Origin: Onchidella celtica
Lineage: Eukaryota; Mollusca; Gastropoda; Systellommatophora; Onchidiidae
Direction of reading: 5' to 3'
NCBI GenBank assembly: GCA_963931925.1
Contig: OZ007580.1
Span: forward strand, 10,806,001 to 10,870,000
Length of the DNA stretch: 64,000 nt
The notes below the pieces were generated by a model that did no database searches, had not been told where the DNA came from, and worked only from the letters and a program-made list of their open reading frames with translations. Of the stretch, positions 10,868 to 21,526 are shown one piece after another. The position numbers and the translations under genes are program-made. Every line of letters starts with the position of its first letter. The stretch's first letter is position 1.

Positions 10868-11145
10868 GTTACAAGTATGTACGTCTCCCAAGTGTTTTGT
10901 GTTAGGGGTACGTATTTTAAAGCCTTTTATGACTCCACTAGAGAGCTTCTCCCGAAATACTTCTAACAACAGCCTTAATTAATTATTCTTTCAGATTTTC
11001 TTTTTGATTTCCTCCTTTTTTTTTTTATCGAATCCCTAACCCTGCACCTACATTTAGGGTTGAGGATAAGGACGGGGTTAGAGATGGGTACGAATACGTA
11101 TGCACCCCTAGGGCAAATCGCTTAGGGTCCGTACCTGCTCATAAC
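10868..11145. mobile_element. MITE, family C (copy 1)
   Basis: About 280 bp whose reverse complement aligns over its length with 32639-32926. Shared blocks include AAAGCCTTTTATGACTCCA, ACAGCCTTAATTA, TTTCAGATTTTC and ATCGAATCCCTAACCCTGC. The ends (GTTACAAGTATGTACG on the left, GTTATGAGCAGGTACGG reversed on the right) are imperfect inverted repeats of about 30 bp. No ORF is present. Confidence 0.7.
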
Positions 11146-13271
11146 AACCGCCTAACAGTTACAGAAACCACAGCACCTGAGGATGAAGTGGAAATTACAC
11201 AATTAAGCAACATTTCAAGCTTAGTGTGAAGCAGAGAAGACGTAATTTAAGTGTTTACATAGAAATGTTCAGTTTTTATTATTTTGCTTTATTCTGTTTG
11301 TCTACCAGATTTGCTGACAATTTATTTTGATTCATTTGTTATTACATAATGACTGCATTTGATAGTTGTAAATCGTTCATCGTTGTTTGTTGAATGAATG
11401 AAATATTTGACTAGGCCTAAAATGTTTTGCGAACAGTTAAGAGCAAAACGTACCAGATAAAGCAAACAAAACAACAAGAACAAAAAGCATTGCAACGTCA
11501 AACCAAACCAAACAAACAAACAAACAGCAGTAACAGTGATCATACACAATGACATACTAACACAGTAACCGGAACAGAAGCCTGATATTACTGGTACATC
11601 ATAACAATTACTATAATGGCCACTGCACTGTATTAATAGCCAACAGTTACTACAACTACTACAGTACTACTAAGACTAGGCTACTCGTACCACTACTATT
11701 ACTACCAATACTACTACCGCTGCTTGCTACCACTACTACTAAGCTTACCACTGCTACTATTACTCCAGCTACACAACCGCTGCTGCTGCTACTGCCCACT
11801 ACTACCGCTGCACACATCAACTCGTGCACATAAACAAACAAATAATTTTAAGTGGTTGTTAAACGAGATTAGGAGAAATGCAGACTGTAGTACAATTTTT
11901 ATGCCGGCCGCATGCAACCAATTATAAAGAAACAATGCACATAATCATATCTCTCTATCTCTTTTTCTTTCTCTCTATTTCTCTCCCTCTCTCTCTCTTC
12001 CAGTCTCGGAGTGACTGTTTTCCTTTCCCCAGTCCTTGGTTTCTTTCCGCCTTCTCCTTTCTCGCAAACAGGCTGGCCTTTGCTTCTCTTCTATTTTGCC
12101 CGAGTCAACTGAGGCCGCTCTCCCCTGATTCACCGAGGACTATAATTCTTCTTTTTCAGCTAAACGTACTCCTCTATTCTTTAGTCCTCATCTTCAACAA
12201 AACTTACTCTTCTGTCTTCCTCATCAAACATTTTTATTACTCTGTCTCCTCTTCTGTTTCACTTACTCTTCTCCCCCCCACCCCCCCCCTCTCTCTCTCA
12301 CTCCGCCTAGTGTTTTTCACTTGCCTTTTTTAGAAGAAAAAAAACAACACTATAAATCTACTTCAAGTTCACTTATCACCCCCGCACTCCCCCCCCCCCC
12401 CTCCAAGCCCCTTTGGCACTTCTGTTCCATTCTGTCTTCCAGTTACACTCCGTCTAAAAAACAACAACAACAACAACAACAACACAACAAAAACCGCACA
12501 TTTAACACGTACCGGTACACATACACCAGCACGCTCTTCTGCCAAAACATAATGATTTTATGATTACTCAACACATCATCATTAAAAACACGGGAGCAAC
12601 AACAACAGACAAGGAGCACAGGCGATCTTTTTCTGCTCATAACACAGAACAGATGACGAAGAGCTCAAGAAAGACATTCGATCATGGACTCGGATTATGT
12701 AGATGTGCGGGAGGAACTTTTGAACTGTAGGCAGAGACATCTTAGAACATAGTTTATAGCAGGGAAAGAGTTCCGTATTACGCACCACTTTGAACTCCTA
12801 CCATTTTTTGTTCGTTTGTTTTCTGGATGAAAAGATAATGTGTAAGGTAAGAAATAAGACTAGGTTTAAGGTTTGGGATAAGGGCACGCTCAGGAATAGG
12901 ATGGTCTTGAGTGGGTTTAATATCAATATCAGAGTTATGTTGCATTGGAATGAAAGGCAAACATGCTTCACTTAAACACTGAGTATTAGATCAGTGTGCG
13001 CGGTTGCCTATTAAATGAGATAATTAATTCACGGAAAACTGGAAAGTCACATTTCAATACCTGATATTAACCGCAAAACAACAACAACAACAACAACAGC
13101 AAAAACAATAAAAAGAAAAACCCCAGCCTGTACTATTGTTTTATTTAATGCATATTTACTCAGTGATGCACCTGAGATGAAATGTTTGTAACATACAAAG
13201 AGAAAAAAATCTAGAAATCAACCCCCCCCCCCCCCCCCCCCAAACACACACAAAAGTATATGAACAGTGAT
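11146..13271. other. Low-complexity intergenic DNA, no gene seen
   Basis: The stretch holds a CAAA run (11505-11527), a CTA-rich triplet tract (11640-11815), a pyrimidine-rich tract (11945-12300), CAA runs (12461-12485, 13078-13098) and a C18 run near 13222. A family D MITE relative starts near 12761 (GGGAAAGAGTTCC, see 25971-26162). Open frames here follow the simple repeats and carry no recognisable domain. Confidence 0.6.
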
Positions 13272-13276
13272 GACAG

Positions 13277-14193
13277 TGTCACAAATCCCAGACTGGGAGA
13301 TGTAATAAGTATGACAGGACAACAATCACGAACAACAAGTTTAACACTTAACAGAACAACCCATCAGACTCACACATTTATTAAACATAATTATACATAT
13401 AATAGCGCAATTACATACATTATATTATTGAAATGCACTGCCGTACAACGGCCTTATTCTCACACACACTCTCCCTCGGATCCACAATCCGGTAGTTACT
13501 CCTAAAGGCACTTCGGCCTCAGCCTCTCCCCTCAGGGTCTTAATAGTACATTAATGATTTACTGGCACCGCAGTCTCTCAATATCCCCTTCCTATTGTCA
13601 TACACCTTAGCACTCCCCTAGCACCTCAGCAGGGCAATAACACATTATTATTTCCATAGCCATCAACATGGCAACAACATAGTATCAGTTCACTAGCCTA
13701 TCAACATGGCAACAATATAGTATCTCATTCACTCTCATATCTACGTCCCTGTCCGTGGCCTGACTGCCACGACTTTATGTGCCTCTACTGTCCTGCACTG
13801 ACAGCCTCGCTTCTGGCCTATGTGTGGCCTCCGGCCCTATGCTGGCCTATCTCCTGTGCTCATCGAGGTGGCTCTGCGGCCCGTCCCCGACACCAGTCAT
13901 AACTGGAAAGACTCACTAGTCTTCTCGACTGCTTCCCTTTATGTCCGCCCGATGGGCTTTTATTCACAGGTCCGATCCGTAGGACCTTCTAACTTGCAGT
14001 GATAGTAATCCAGCGCTTTCGCCTCATTCAGACTTCCACACCACTCATACACGCACGCTTTTCCCACTTGTCTGCATGAGTTATTTTTACTCTTCCCCTT
14101 TCACGTCTTTTCCTATCCGTCTGTCGTGAGCTCTTCTTATTCTACACCCGCTCTGTAGCAATCCCCTTAATTGCAATCACTCCACTCGTGACA
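13277..14193 (-). repeat. 3' LTR of the Gmr1-type element
   Basis: 917 bp, starting TGTCACAAATCCC and ending CACTCGTGACA on the plus strand. It matches 20193-21109 without visible differences. An AATAAA on the minus strand (TTTATT near 13377) is a candidate polyadenylation signal. Confidence 0.95.
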
Positions 14194-14215
14194 TCATCCC
14201 CCACCCCAAAAAAAT
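14194..14215 (-). promoter_or_regulatory. Polypurine tract
   Basis: Read on the minus strand, a T-run followed by GGGGTGGGGGATGA abuts the start of the 3' LTR. This is the expected site and composition of the plus-strand primer of reverse transcription. Confidence 0.8.
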
Positions 14216-14548
14216 TAATGCAATTAATTTCAAATCGCATCAAGATGACTGTCAACGAGCGAGCGTGAGCAATACCTACACTAGAAAAATGACCTAGCAG
14301 TTCCCCTAGTATATAGAATACCGAAATCAGGGGAAAATATGGGGATCAATATGGCCTGCAATATGCATATATGTCTCACATCATGAATAGCTAACTAAAC
14401 ACAATATCTAATACAGAATCAAAACCCAATCAACCTATCAACCATCCTTCATATCATATTTATAATGTCAATATTTTAAAGTCGACTCATTCACACAGAT
14501 CCCGTCAATGTTCCTGTCCTCTGATGTATAAGCTCCTGAAATCTTCCC

Positions 14549-15853
14549 CTAGGCTCGACTAAGGTAGTCGGCGATATGATTGCTGGTTCCTGGAATTGGT
14601 TGAATAACGAAGGTATACGGCTGCAAAGCCAATGCCCATCTAGACAAGCGTGGGCTGGACGAACGATTCTTCGACAAAAATGTCAGTGGCTTGTGGTCTG
14701 TCTGGATACAAAATTCTCGTCCCATGAGATAACGTCCTAGTTTCTGGACGGACCAGACAATGGCAAGACACTCACGCTCTATCACAGAATACTTTCTTTC
14801 TCTCTGCAATAACTTCCTACTGACATAACATACAGGATGGAGACATTCGTTCTTCTCCTGTAGAAGACAAGCGCCGACACCAGAGTCCGACGCATCCGTT
14901 CTGAGGATAAAATTAGATCGAAAATCGGGTAATATCAGAATGGGTGACGATGATAATGCTGTCACCAAATTATCAAATGCTGTCTGACATTCAGACGTCC
15001 ACTGGACCTTATCGGGTTGTCCCTTCTTAGTAAGGTCAGTAAGAGAAGATGACAAGGAGGAAAAATTTGGAATGAACTTTCTGTAATAATTTAAAATTCC
15101 CACTAAGCTTCTGACTTGTTTCTTTGTTTTAGGGATTTGCAACCCTACTAATTTGTCAATTTTTGTTCCTTCAGGCCTCTGAACACCTCTACCCACGATA
15201 TGTCCTAAGAATACTATCTCTGGACATGCCAAATCCATCTTTGCGGGTTTAGCCGTTAACCCAAAATGACGTAATCGTTGAAAAATTACTGTTAGTGTCT
15301 GAATATGATCAGACCATGTCGACGTATGACATGCTATATCGTCAAAGAATGACACGACATTAGGTATGTCCTTCAACACTAATCTCATTAATCGTGCAAA
15401 CGTCGCTGGCGCGTTTACCAACCCAAATGGCATGACCTTAAATTGGAATAATCCAATGGGCGTTTGGAACGCCGTGTATTGTTTAGACTCCTCAGTAAGC
15501 GGGATTTCCCAATAACCTTTCGTTAAATCTATCTTGGAAAACCACGTGGACCCGGCCAATGAAGCTATTAGTTCCTCCTGAAACGGAATAGGCTCTCTAT
15601 CGCCTACCGTAATAGTGTTCAATCTTCGAAAATCAATACAGAACCGCACCGATCCATCAAGTTTTTTCACGAGGACGATGGGTGATGAATACGGCGATGT
15701 TGATGGTTCTATCACATCCAACTTCAACATTGACTCAACTTCCTTTATGACTCTATCTCTCGAAGAAAAAGGCAGCGGATACGGTCTAAGAAATACTGGC
15801 TTATCCGAAGTCAACTTTATTTGGTGCTGGATCACCGTAGTGCGACCCGGCAA
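14549..15853 (-). CDS. Retrotransposon RT-RNase H frame
   Basis: This 434-residue open frame holds a Gypsy-type reverse transcriptase. It opens with SKPYSS-like primer-grip context (TSPYSSPIVLVKKLDGSVRF), then RRLNTITVGDREPIP, FSKIDLTKGYWEIPL, LVNAPATFARLM and the catalytic box VVSFFDDIA, and continues through the thumb region. RNase H follows (LRTDASDSGVGACLL, RERKYSVIERECLAIVW, TDHKPLTFL) and ends near PGTSNHIADYLSRA. It makes cDNA from the element's RNA and degrades the template. No integrase follows it, because integrase lies in the preceding frame. It stays open over the full RT-RNase H length. Confidence 0.95.
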   Translation of the reverse strand: MPGRTTVIQHQIKLTSDKPVFLRPYPLPFSSRDRVIKEVESMLKLDVIEPSTSPYSSPIVLVKKLDGSVRFCIDFRRLNTITVGDREPIPFQEELIASLAGSTWFSKIDLTKGYWEIPLTEESKQYTAFQTPIGLFQFKVMPFGLVNAPATFARLMRLVLKDIPNVVSFFDDIACHTSTWSDHIQTLTVIFQRLRHFGLTAKPAKMDLACPEIVFLGHIVGRGVQRPEGTKIDKLVGLQIPKTKKQVRSLVGILNYYRKFIPNFSSLSSSLTDLTKKGQPDKVQWTSECQTAFDNLVTALSSSPILILPDFRSNFILRTDASDSGVGACLLQEKNECLHPVCYVSRKLLQRERKYSVIERECLAIVWSVQKLGRYLMGREFCIQTDHKPLTFLSKNRSSSPRLSRWALALQPYTFVIQPIPGTSNHIADYLSRA

Positions 15854-15926
15854 ATCCGTAACAACATCCGGAAATGACGCTAACAGGGTCTCAAGTTCCC
15901 CACTCCTTGAACTCGTAAGGTCAGGG

Positions 15927-18900
15927 TTAATTTTTTACGTCCCTGTAACCTTGTGTCGGAGTTAACTCCGGCAATTGAATTTGTAACTCTTCCTGCGCCT
16001 CGGTGTCGCTTACGTCACAGTCCAACTGGTCTACGACCCCCGTACAAGCAGTAGAGAAGACAGTCTCCTCTGGTCTTGTCTGTGCACACAGATACTGTGG
16101 TCTCTCATAAAATCTCTGTAGCATATTAACATGGAAAACCTTACTCGTTCCATCAATGTGGATAGCGTAATCTACCTTTGAAACAACTCGCTCAATAACA
16201 TAAGGGCCTTTCCATGTCATCAATAACTTATTATGGTCCGTAGGTAACAACAGCAGAACCTTGTCTCCTGGCTTAAAAATTCTCAGTTTGGACCCTCTAT
16301 CTTTATAGTCTTTTGCTCTTTTCGAAGCGATACCAGAAGCTTCTTGTGCTATAGTGCGCGCTGAAGATAGTCTTTCTCTTAAATCAACAAGGTACTGAAA
16401 CACTGAAATCTGCTCATCGTCTCCCGATGATGGCGACGTCATCATGTCCCGAAGAACATCAGTTGGGCCCCTAGGACTACGACCGTACATCATTTCGAAC
16501 GGCGAGAATCCCGTTGACTCCTGCCGTACCTCTCTGTACGCGAATAACACTGCAGGGATATATCTATCCCAATCTTTAGGGCGATCAGCAGCTACCTTAC
16601 GCAGCATCGACTTCAACGTCGAGTTCAATCTCTCGCACATGCCATTAGCCTGCGGATGATAAGGGGTGGTAGTGATGGGTTGTATACTGAATAAGCGGAA
16701 CAATTCCTTCATCATCTGCGACGTAAATTGCGCGCCCCTATCAGACAGAATTTGCTCTGGTATTCCTACCCTAGCGAAAATTGCAAACAACGCTTCCGCG
16801 ACTGCCTCAGACGTTATGGTCCGCAGAGGAACCGCCTCTGGCCATCTCGTAGCATTACATATGACCGTTAAGAAAAATCGATTCCCCCTATCGGTCGCTG
16901 GGTGAATGGGGCCAACAAGGTCTATCGAGACCTTTTTAAACGGTTCCGAGACCGTGGGGATCTTCTGAAGAGGAGCCTGGGGTGTACGACCCTTATGCGT
17001 CGTCTTTTGGCACGCACTGCACGTCTTACAATAGACCTGTACATCTCTGTGGATCGATGGCCAGTAAAAATTTTTAAGAACCCTTTCTTTGGTTCTAGCT
17101 ATCCCCATATGACCCGCTAATGGGACATCATGTGCCAAATGCAATACTGTTGCGATCAGCAACGCTGGCACAACGACCTGCTTTAAAATGGAGGACACCG
17201 TTACATACTTACGGAACAGAATGCCCGCCTGAACAATAAAGGAGGACGACCCGTTCTTATATCTCCTCGTTTTCTCGGTTCGCGCTTCCCCAAAACATGG
17301 GTTTAATGATGGGTCCTCCCTTTGTAATCTCGCCAAGCGCTCTGGCGTGATATCTAGGTTGACCGCTGGCGTCGCCAAAGGTCTAATCTTATCTTTATCC
17401 GCTACCCGTCGACGTGTTTCGACCGCGGCGCAAAAGTCAATACCCTTTGATTGCGACCATGCTTGCACGTTCTCATCGGACGGGGAAACTACCCGTGATA
17501 CATTCCCAATGATGAGCTGGGCGCCTGGAAAACAACCAACGACCGCTTCGACTTCCCCGTTAAGGAAAGGTGTATCTATCATTATTCTTGCCATGGGTAA
17601 TTTCTCAATGGCCCCCGAAAATTGGATGCACGGGACAGTCTCACCTGTAAGCTGTGAATCCCGAATGCAGTCTCTATGCACTCCCACAACGGTAGATCCC
17701 GTATCTCGTAAAACCGAGACCGGTTCGTCCCCAACAAACCCCGGATAAACCCTAAGACCACCTCCTGTATGACATGAATTTATAACGGGGATCTTTCTCC
17801 CACAAGGTAAAATACCGGAAGATAATAACTTCTCACAACTGGGACACTTAGAATACTGTCCGCCTCCGTTGTCCGATGTAACACACGCAGCCGCATGATG
17901 AAATTTATTTGGGGAACATGGACTGGAGCTACTGTCCACGTTCGCCGCTATCCTACCTGCAGGGCAGTTCACGCTGATGTGATCTGCTCTTCCGCAGTTC
18001 CAACACTTCGCGGCCCTACACTCGCGCGAAAAGTGACCCACGCGTCCGCAAGTCCAACACTCCGCTCCCTGTGCTGCCCTAGGCCTGGGTCCCCGTGACC
18101 CCTCGCGACCGGAACTAGCGTCCCTATGCCGTCGGTCATCGGCAAAGGTCACAACTCGCCCCCGGCCATTACCGCGACCTAGCCCTCCTGCTCGGTCAAA
18201 CTTACCGGATCCATATGCCGGTGATTGGTGATACCCCCTATGCTGCCCCTGGCCTTGCCCACTATAGGCACCACGCTGACGCGACCTGTCCCTAAGTCCT
18301 GCCGGCGACCCCTCGACAACGGCGACGTACCCAGCATCTTGGACGTACGCCCTGGCGACTGGTTTGGACGGGTGCGCCGTACGGTATGCCTCCGCCAACT
18401 TAGACGCCTCCTGCACCGTCGCGGGTTCGTTCTCTTTCAGGAAAGCCACCAGATCTTTGTGGCACGACGCGTACAGCTGGTCACGGATCATTAAGTCTTT
18501 CAGTTTAGCAAAATCCGTGCCCACATGCGCCAAGTCTACCCAGTTCGCGAAATACTCCGTTAGTCTCGCGACGAAGGCAGCAAAGTCCTCCCTGGTATCT
18601 GCACGTGCCCGCCTAAACTGCTCCCGGAAATATTCCTCGGTACGCGCAAATCGGCGAAGCAGCAAAGCCTTCAGCTTATCGTAGTCTTGCACGTCTTCGC
18701 GCTGTAGCTCTTTAAAGTAGGTTAACGCTCGCCCCTGCAATAGAGACGCCAGGTACGTGGCCCATAATTCCTTATTTTCCCCCCATTGCAATTGTGCGTT
18801 CAGTTCGAACCTGTAAAGGAAGGCGTCTATGTCGTCCTTCCGGTCGTCGAACGTAGGGAGCTTAATCCTAACGCCACCTTTATTGTGTACCTGCCGCTCA

Positions 18901-19196
18901 ACTGTTTCTGTTGGCGCATTCTTTTTGAGTTCTAATTCCGCGATTCTTACTCGCGCGTCTGTCTCCCGCTCTTGAGCTTCTATCTCCTTTAACCTTATCT
19001 CCTGCTCCCTTTCCTTAGCCTGTCTCTCCTGTTGCTGAGCTTCTAACTCCTTTAACTGAGCCTCTTTTTCTCGCTCTCTATCCTTAGCACGCTCATCGCG
19101 CATTTCTGCCTGCTGTTCTTTAATCCAGCCGCGTAGCTCTTCTCCCTCCAGGCCAAGTTCCTTACCCAACTTCATTAGTTGTTGGAGTTCCGCCAT
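15927..19196 (-). CDS. Retrotransposon Gag-protease-integrase frame
   Basis: A 1,089-residue open frame. Residues about 1-110 form a charged coiled coil rich in Glu, Arg and Gln. A Gag capsid-like region follows, then an Arg/Gly-rich stretch and two CCHC zinc knuckles (CWTCGRVGHFSREC and CWNCGRADHISVNC, about residues 380-410). The retropepsin motif VLRDTGSTVVGV comes next, at about residue 510. The integrase has an HHCC finger (HMGIARTKERVLKNFYWPSI...CSACQ), a DDE core (VSIDLVGPI, ILSDRGAQFTS, ANGMCERLNSTLK) and the GPY/F module WKGPYVIERV near the C-terminus. Placing integrase here, before RT, defines the Gmr1-type order. The expression strategy joining this frame to the next cannot be told by eye. 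Confidence 0.95.
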   Translation of the reverse strand: MAELQQLMKLGKELGLEGEELRGWIKEQQAEMRDERAKDREREKEAQLKELEAQQQERQAKEREQEIRLKEIEAQERETDARVRIAELELKKNAPTETVERQVHNKGGVRIKLPTFDDRKDDIDAFLYRFELNAQLQWGENKELWATYLASLLQGRALTYFKELQREDVQDYDKLKALLLRRFARTEEYFREQFRRARADTREDFAAFVARLTEYFANWVDLAHVGTDFAKLKDLMIRDQLYASCHKDLVAFLKENEPATVQEASKLAEAYRTAHPSKPVARAYVQDAGYVAVVEGSPAGLRDRSRQRGAYSGQGQGQHRGYHQSPAYGSGKFDRAGGLGRGNGRGRVVTFADDRRHRDASSGREGSRGPRPRAAQGAECWTCGRVGHFSRECRAAKCWNCGRADHISVNCPAGRIAANVDSSSSPCSPNKFHHAAACVTSDNGGGQYSKCPSCEKLLSSGILPCGRKIPVINSCHTGGGLRVYPGFVGDEPVSVLRDTGSTVVGVHRDCIRDSQLTGETVPCIQFSGAIEKLPMARIMIDTPFLNGEVEAVVGCFPGAQLIIGNVSRVVSPSDENVQAWSQSKGIDFCAAVETRRRVADKDKIRPLATPAVNLDITPERLARLQREDPSLNPCFGEARTEKTRRYKNGSSSFIVQAGILFRKYVTVSSILKQVVVPALLIATVLHLAHDVPLAGHMGIARTKERVLKNFYWPSIHRDVQVYCKTCSACQKTTHKGRTPQAPLQKIPTVSEPFKKVSIDLVGPIHPATDRGNRFFLTVICNATRWPEAVPLRTITSEAVAEALFAIFARVGIPEQILSDRGAQFTSQMMKELFRLFSIQPITTTPYHPQANGMCERLNSTLKSMLRKVAADRPKDWDRYIPAVLFAYREVRQESTGFSPFEMMYGRSPRGPTDVLRDMMTSPSSGDDEQISVFQYLVDLRERLSSARTIAQEASGIASKRAKDYKDRGSKLRIFKPGDKVLLLLPTDHNKLLMTWKGPYVIERVVSKVDYAIHIDGTSKVFHVNMLQRFYERPQYLCAQTRPEETVFSTACTGVVDQLDCDVSDTEAQEELQIQLPELTPTQGYRDVKN

Positions 19197-20144
19197 TTCA
19201 CCGATTTATGGTTATGGTATCTATTATAAGACGACCAACCTGTCGGTACGATCACTAGCGATACGACCAGAGACCTGAGATCACACCAGATATAACAAAA
19301 CCCAAATACAATTCAGAAACACCCCTAACTAAACATTCTACAGCCTACTCTCTCTAACTAATTGTATGTTTATAAAATGTCTAGCACTATTAAATAACAA
19401 AACGAAAGGAAAAGATAAGAATGAGAAAATTCAGTAGAAGGACCACAAGTACGTCAAGGACAACGAACCAGACTAAGACAAAGGCCTAAAAAAGAAAATA
19501 TAATGGAAAAAAAATGCAACCTAAATACGCCGATTACACTACAAGGTACGAACAAGAACAGAGTCTGAAAAAAAAGAACGTATTTACAGAAAGGTAGAAG
19601 AGGGACAAGAGAAACGTCTTCCTAAAACAACGAGGAAGATAGAACGCTACAATCTAAACAAAAATACAGGTCCCTATAGAACTGTTCGCTGTGATGAACG
19701 AAGTTCCAAAATTAGCCCACCTCCCGAAGAGGATAAACTACGCTCACCACAGCAAACCCGCGCCACCGCCCGTATAATCAATTACAACGAAAACAGCAAA
19801 AACAGGGAAACAGACAGATGAAAAGACAGCCCTTAATCCAGGGTACAAAATTTTAGACTTTTACTTAACTTTCAGCCTTATGAGTTTAAGTCCTCGACCT
19901 AATCGGAGCTCTGGCTGCTTGTCTCCTCAGGCTGCACGCACACACACTGTCTCTCTGAAATTTAAGTACACATTAATACATATTCATCAAAATACATGCA
20001 TCAATACATATTATAATTCATAAACATACATAAATCATATCATCGTGAAATTTCCATTCATCCCACGAACAAGGACAACAGCACAAATTCCTAGCACAAC
20101 AGAAAAACAACTAGATATAACGAATACACAATGTCAAAATGACC

Positions 20145-20192
20145 ACAGGTAAACAGGACGAGCCCCCAGTGTCACAACGGACGAGCCCCCAG
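20145..20192 (-). promoter_or_regulatory. Primer-binding site, present twice in tandem
   Basis: Directly after the 5' LTR the minus strand reads CTGGGGGCTCGTCCG. Its TGGGGGCTCGTCC core matches the tRNA-Pro primer-binding site known from murine leukaemia virus. About 29 bases on, the same block recurs together with the last bases of the LTR (TGTGACACTGGGGGCTCGTC), so the LTR tip plus primer site is duplicated in tandem. Confidence 0.8.
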
Positions 20193-21109
20193 TGTCACAA
20201 ATCCCAGACTGGGAGATGTAATAAGTATGACAGGACAACAATCACGAACAACAAGTTTAACACTTAACAGAACAACCCATCAGACTCACACATTTATTAA
20301 ACATAATTATACATATAATAGCGCAATTACATACATTATATTATTGAAATGCACTGCCGTACAACGGCCTTATTCTCACACACACTCTCCCTCGGATCCA
20401 CAATCCGGTAGTTACTCCTAAAGGCACTTCGGCCTCAGCCTCTCCCCTCAGGGTCTTAATAGTACATTAATGATTTACTGGCACCGCAGTCTCTCAATAT
20501 CCCCTTCCTATTGTCATACACCTTAGCACTCCCCTAGCACCTCAGCAGGGCAATAACACATTATTATTTCCATAGCCATCAACATGGCAACAACATAGTA
20601 TCAGTTCACTAGCCTATCAACATGGCAACAATATAGTATCTCATTCACTCTCATATCTACGTCCCTGTCCGTGGCCTGACTGCCACGACTTTATGTGCCT
20701 CTACTGTCCTGCACTGACAGCCTCGCTTCTGGCCTATGTGTGGCCTCCGGCCCTATGCTGGCCTATCTCCTGTGCTCATCGAGGTGGCTCTGCGGCCCGT
20801 CCCCGACACCAGTCATAACTGGAAAGACTCACTAGTCTTCTCGACTGCTTCCCTTTATGTCCGCCCGATGGGCTTTTATTCACAGGTCCGATCCGTAGGA
20901 CCTTCTAACTTGCAGTGATAGTAATCCAGCGCTTTCGCCTCATTCAGACTTCCACACCACTCATACACGCACGCTTTTCCCACTTGTCTGCATGAGTTAT
21001 TTTTACTCTTCCCCTTTCACGTCTTTTCCTATCCGTCTGTCGTGAGCTCTTCTTATTCTACACCCGCTCTGTAGCAATCCCCTTAATTGCAATCACTCCA
21101 CTCGTGACA
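20193..21109 (-). repeat. 5' LTR of the Gmr1-type element
   Basis: 917 bp, matching 13277-14193 by eye with no differences seen. It is the upstream LTR for the minus-strand element and so holds its promoter, directed away from ATG4. Confidence 0.95.
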
Positions 21110-21440
21110 GACAGGATATTATGATGTTCAAATGCAGAGCCTTTAGCACAAACTCCATGATGAATAGTCGTAGCATTGACATATTTAATTACTATTTTGA
21201 GCTGTTGGGATTCTAAAACCTTCCAAAACCCAATAGCAAGGCTGTTATTTTTCTATCCAACACCCCGAATGATCCTAAATATTTTATCAAAGTCATATGA
21301 AGGCGTTTGGTCTTGGGCTTGTCCCCGTCTCAATGTAATTGCTCTATATTACAATGGAGAAATAAACTAATTGTTCAGATTGCCTACGTGGAAATTATAG
21401 CAATGGCCCACCGTGGTAACTCTTCCATTTAAGGGTTGTG

Positions 21441-21513
21441 ATTCGTCACCTCAATGATACGGAAGCAAAATAAGTGGCGCATGCGCAACCAGTATGTTTT
21501 GATTCTGGAAGAA
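21441..21513 (+). promoter_or_regulatory. ATG4 core promoter: ETS-like and NRF-1-like sites
   Basis: Just before the ATG4 start lie ACGGAAGC (ETS/GABP-type core CGGAAG at 21460-21465) and the palindrome GCGCATGCGC (21477-21486), which matches the NRF-1 consensus. There is no TATA box. This combination is typical of housekeeping promoters. A two-codon upstream ORF (ATG TTT TGA, 21494-21502) would lie in the 5' leader if transcription starts at or near the NRF-1 site. Site identities are by consensus only. Confidence 0.6.
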
Positions 21514-21526
21514 ATGGCTTTAGATG
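21514..21526 (+). CDS. ATG4B: ATG4 exon 1 (start codon, 13 coding bases)
   Basis: ATG in good Kozak context (GAAGAAATGG) encodes MALD plus one base, then the donor GTAAAG. Its phase fits exon 2, which needs one base to complete its first codon, and it sits directly below the ETS/NRF-1 promoter. The link over a 5.95-kb intron is inferred from phase and position. Confidence 0.65.

Larger units (their letters stand above)
13277..21109 (-). mobile_element. Ty3/Gypsy LTR retrotransposon of Gmr1 type (integrase before RT), young copy
   Basis: A 7.8-kb element on the minus strand is bounded by 917-bp LTRs (TGTCAC...GTGACA) and a 5-bp target duplication, GACAG, at 13272-13276 and 21110-21114. In transcription order it carries gag with two CCHC knuckles, protease, integrase with GPY/F region, then RT and RNase H. 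Integrase upstream of RT is the Ty1/copia-like order. Within Ty3/Gypsy this order is known from the Gmr1 group. The LTRs look identical by eye over 917 bp, so the insertion is very recent. The copy looks essentially whole, with at most about one apparent break. It lies about 330 bp upstream of the ATG4 promoter and points away from that gene. Confidence 0.95.

Noticed and set aside
13820-14002. 60-codon open frame repeated at 20736-20918
   Set aside because: Both copies lie at the same place within the two LTRs on the antisense strand. This is LTR sequence, not a gene.
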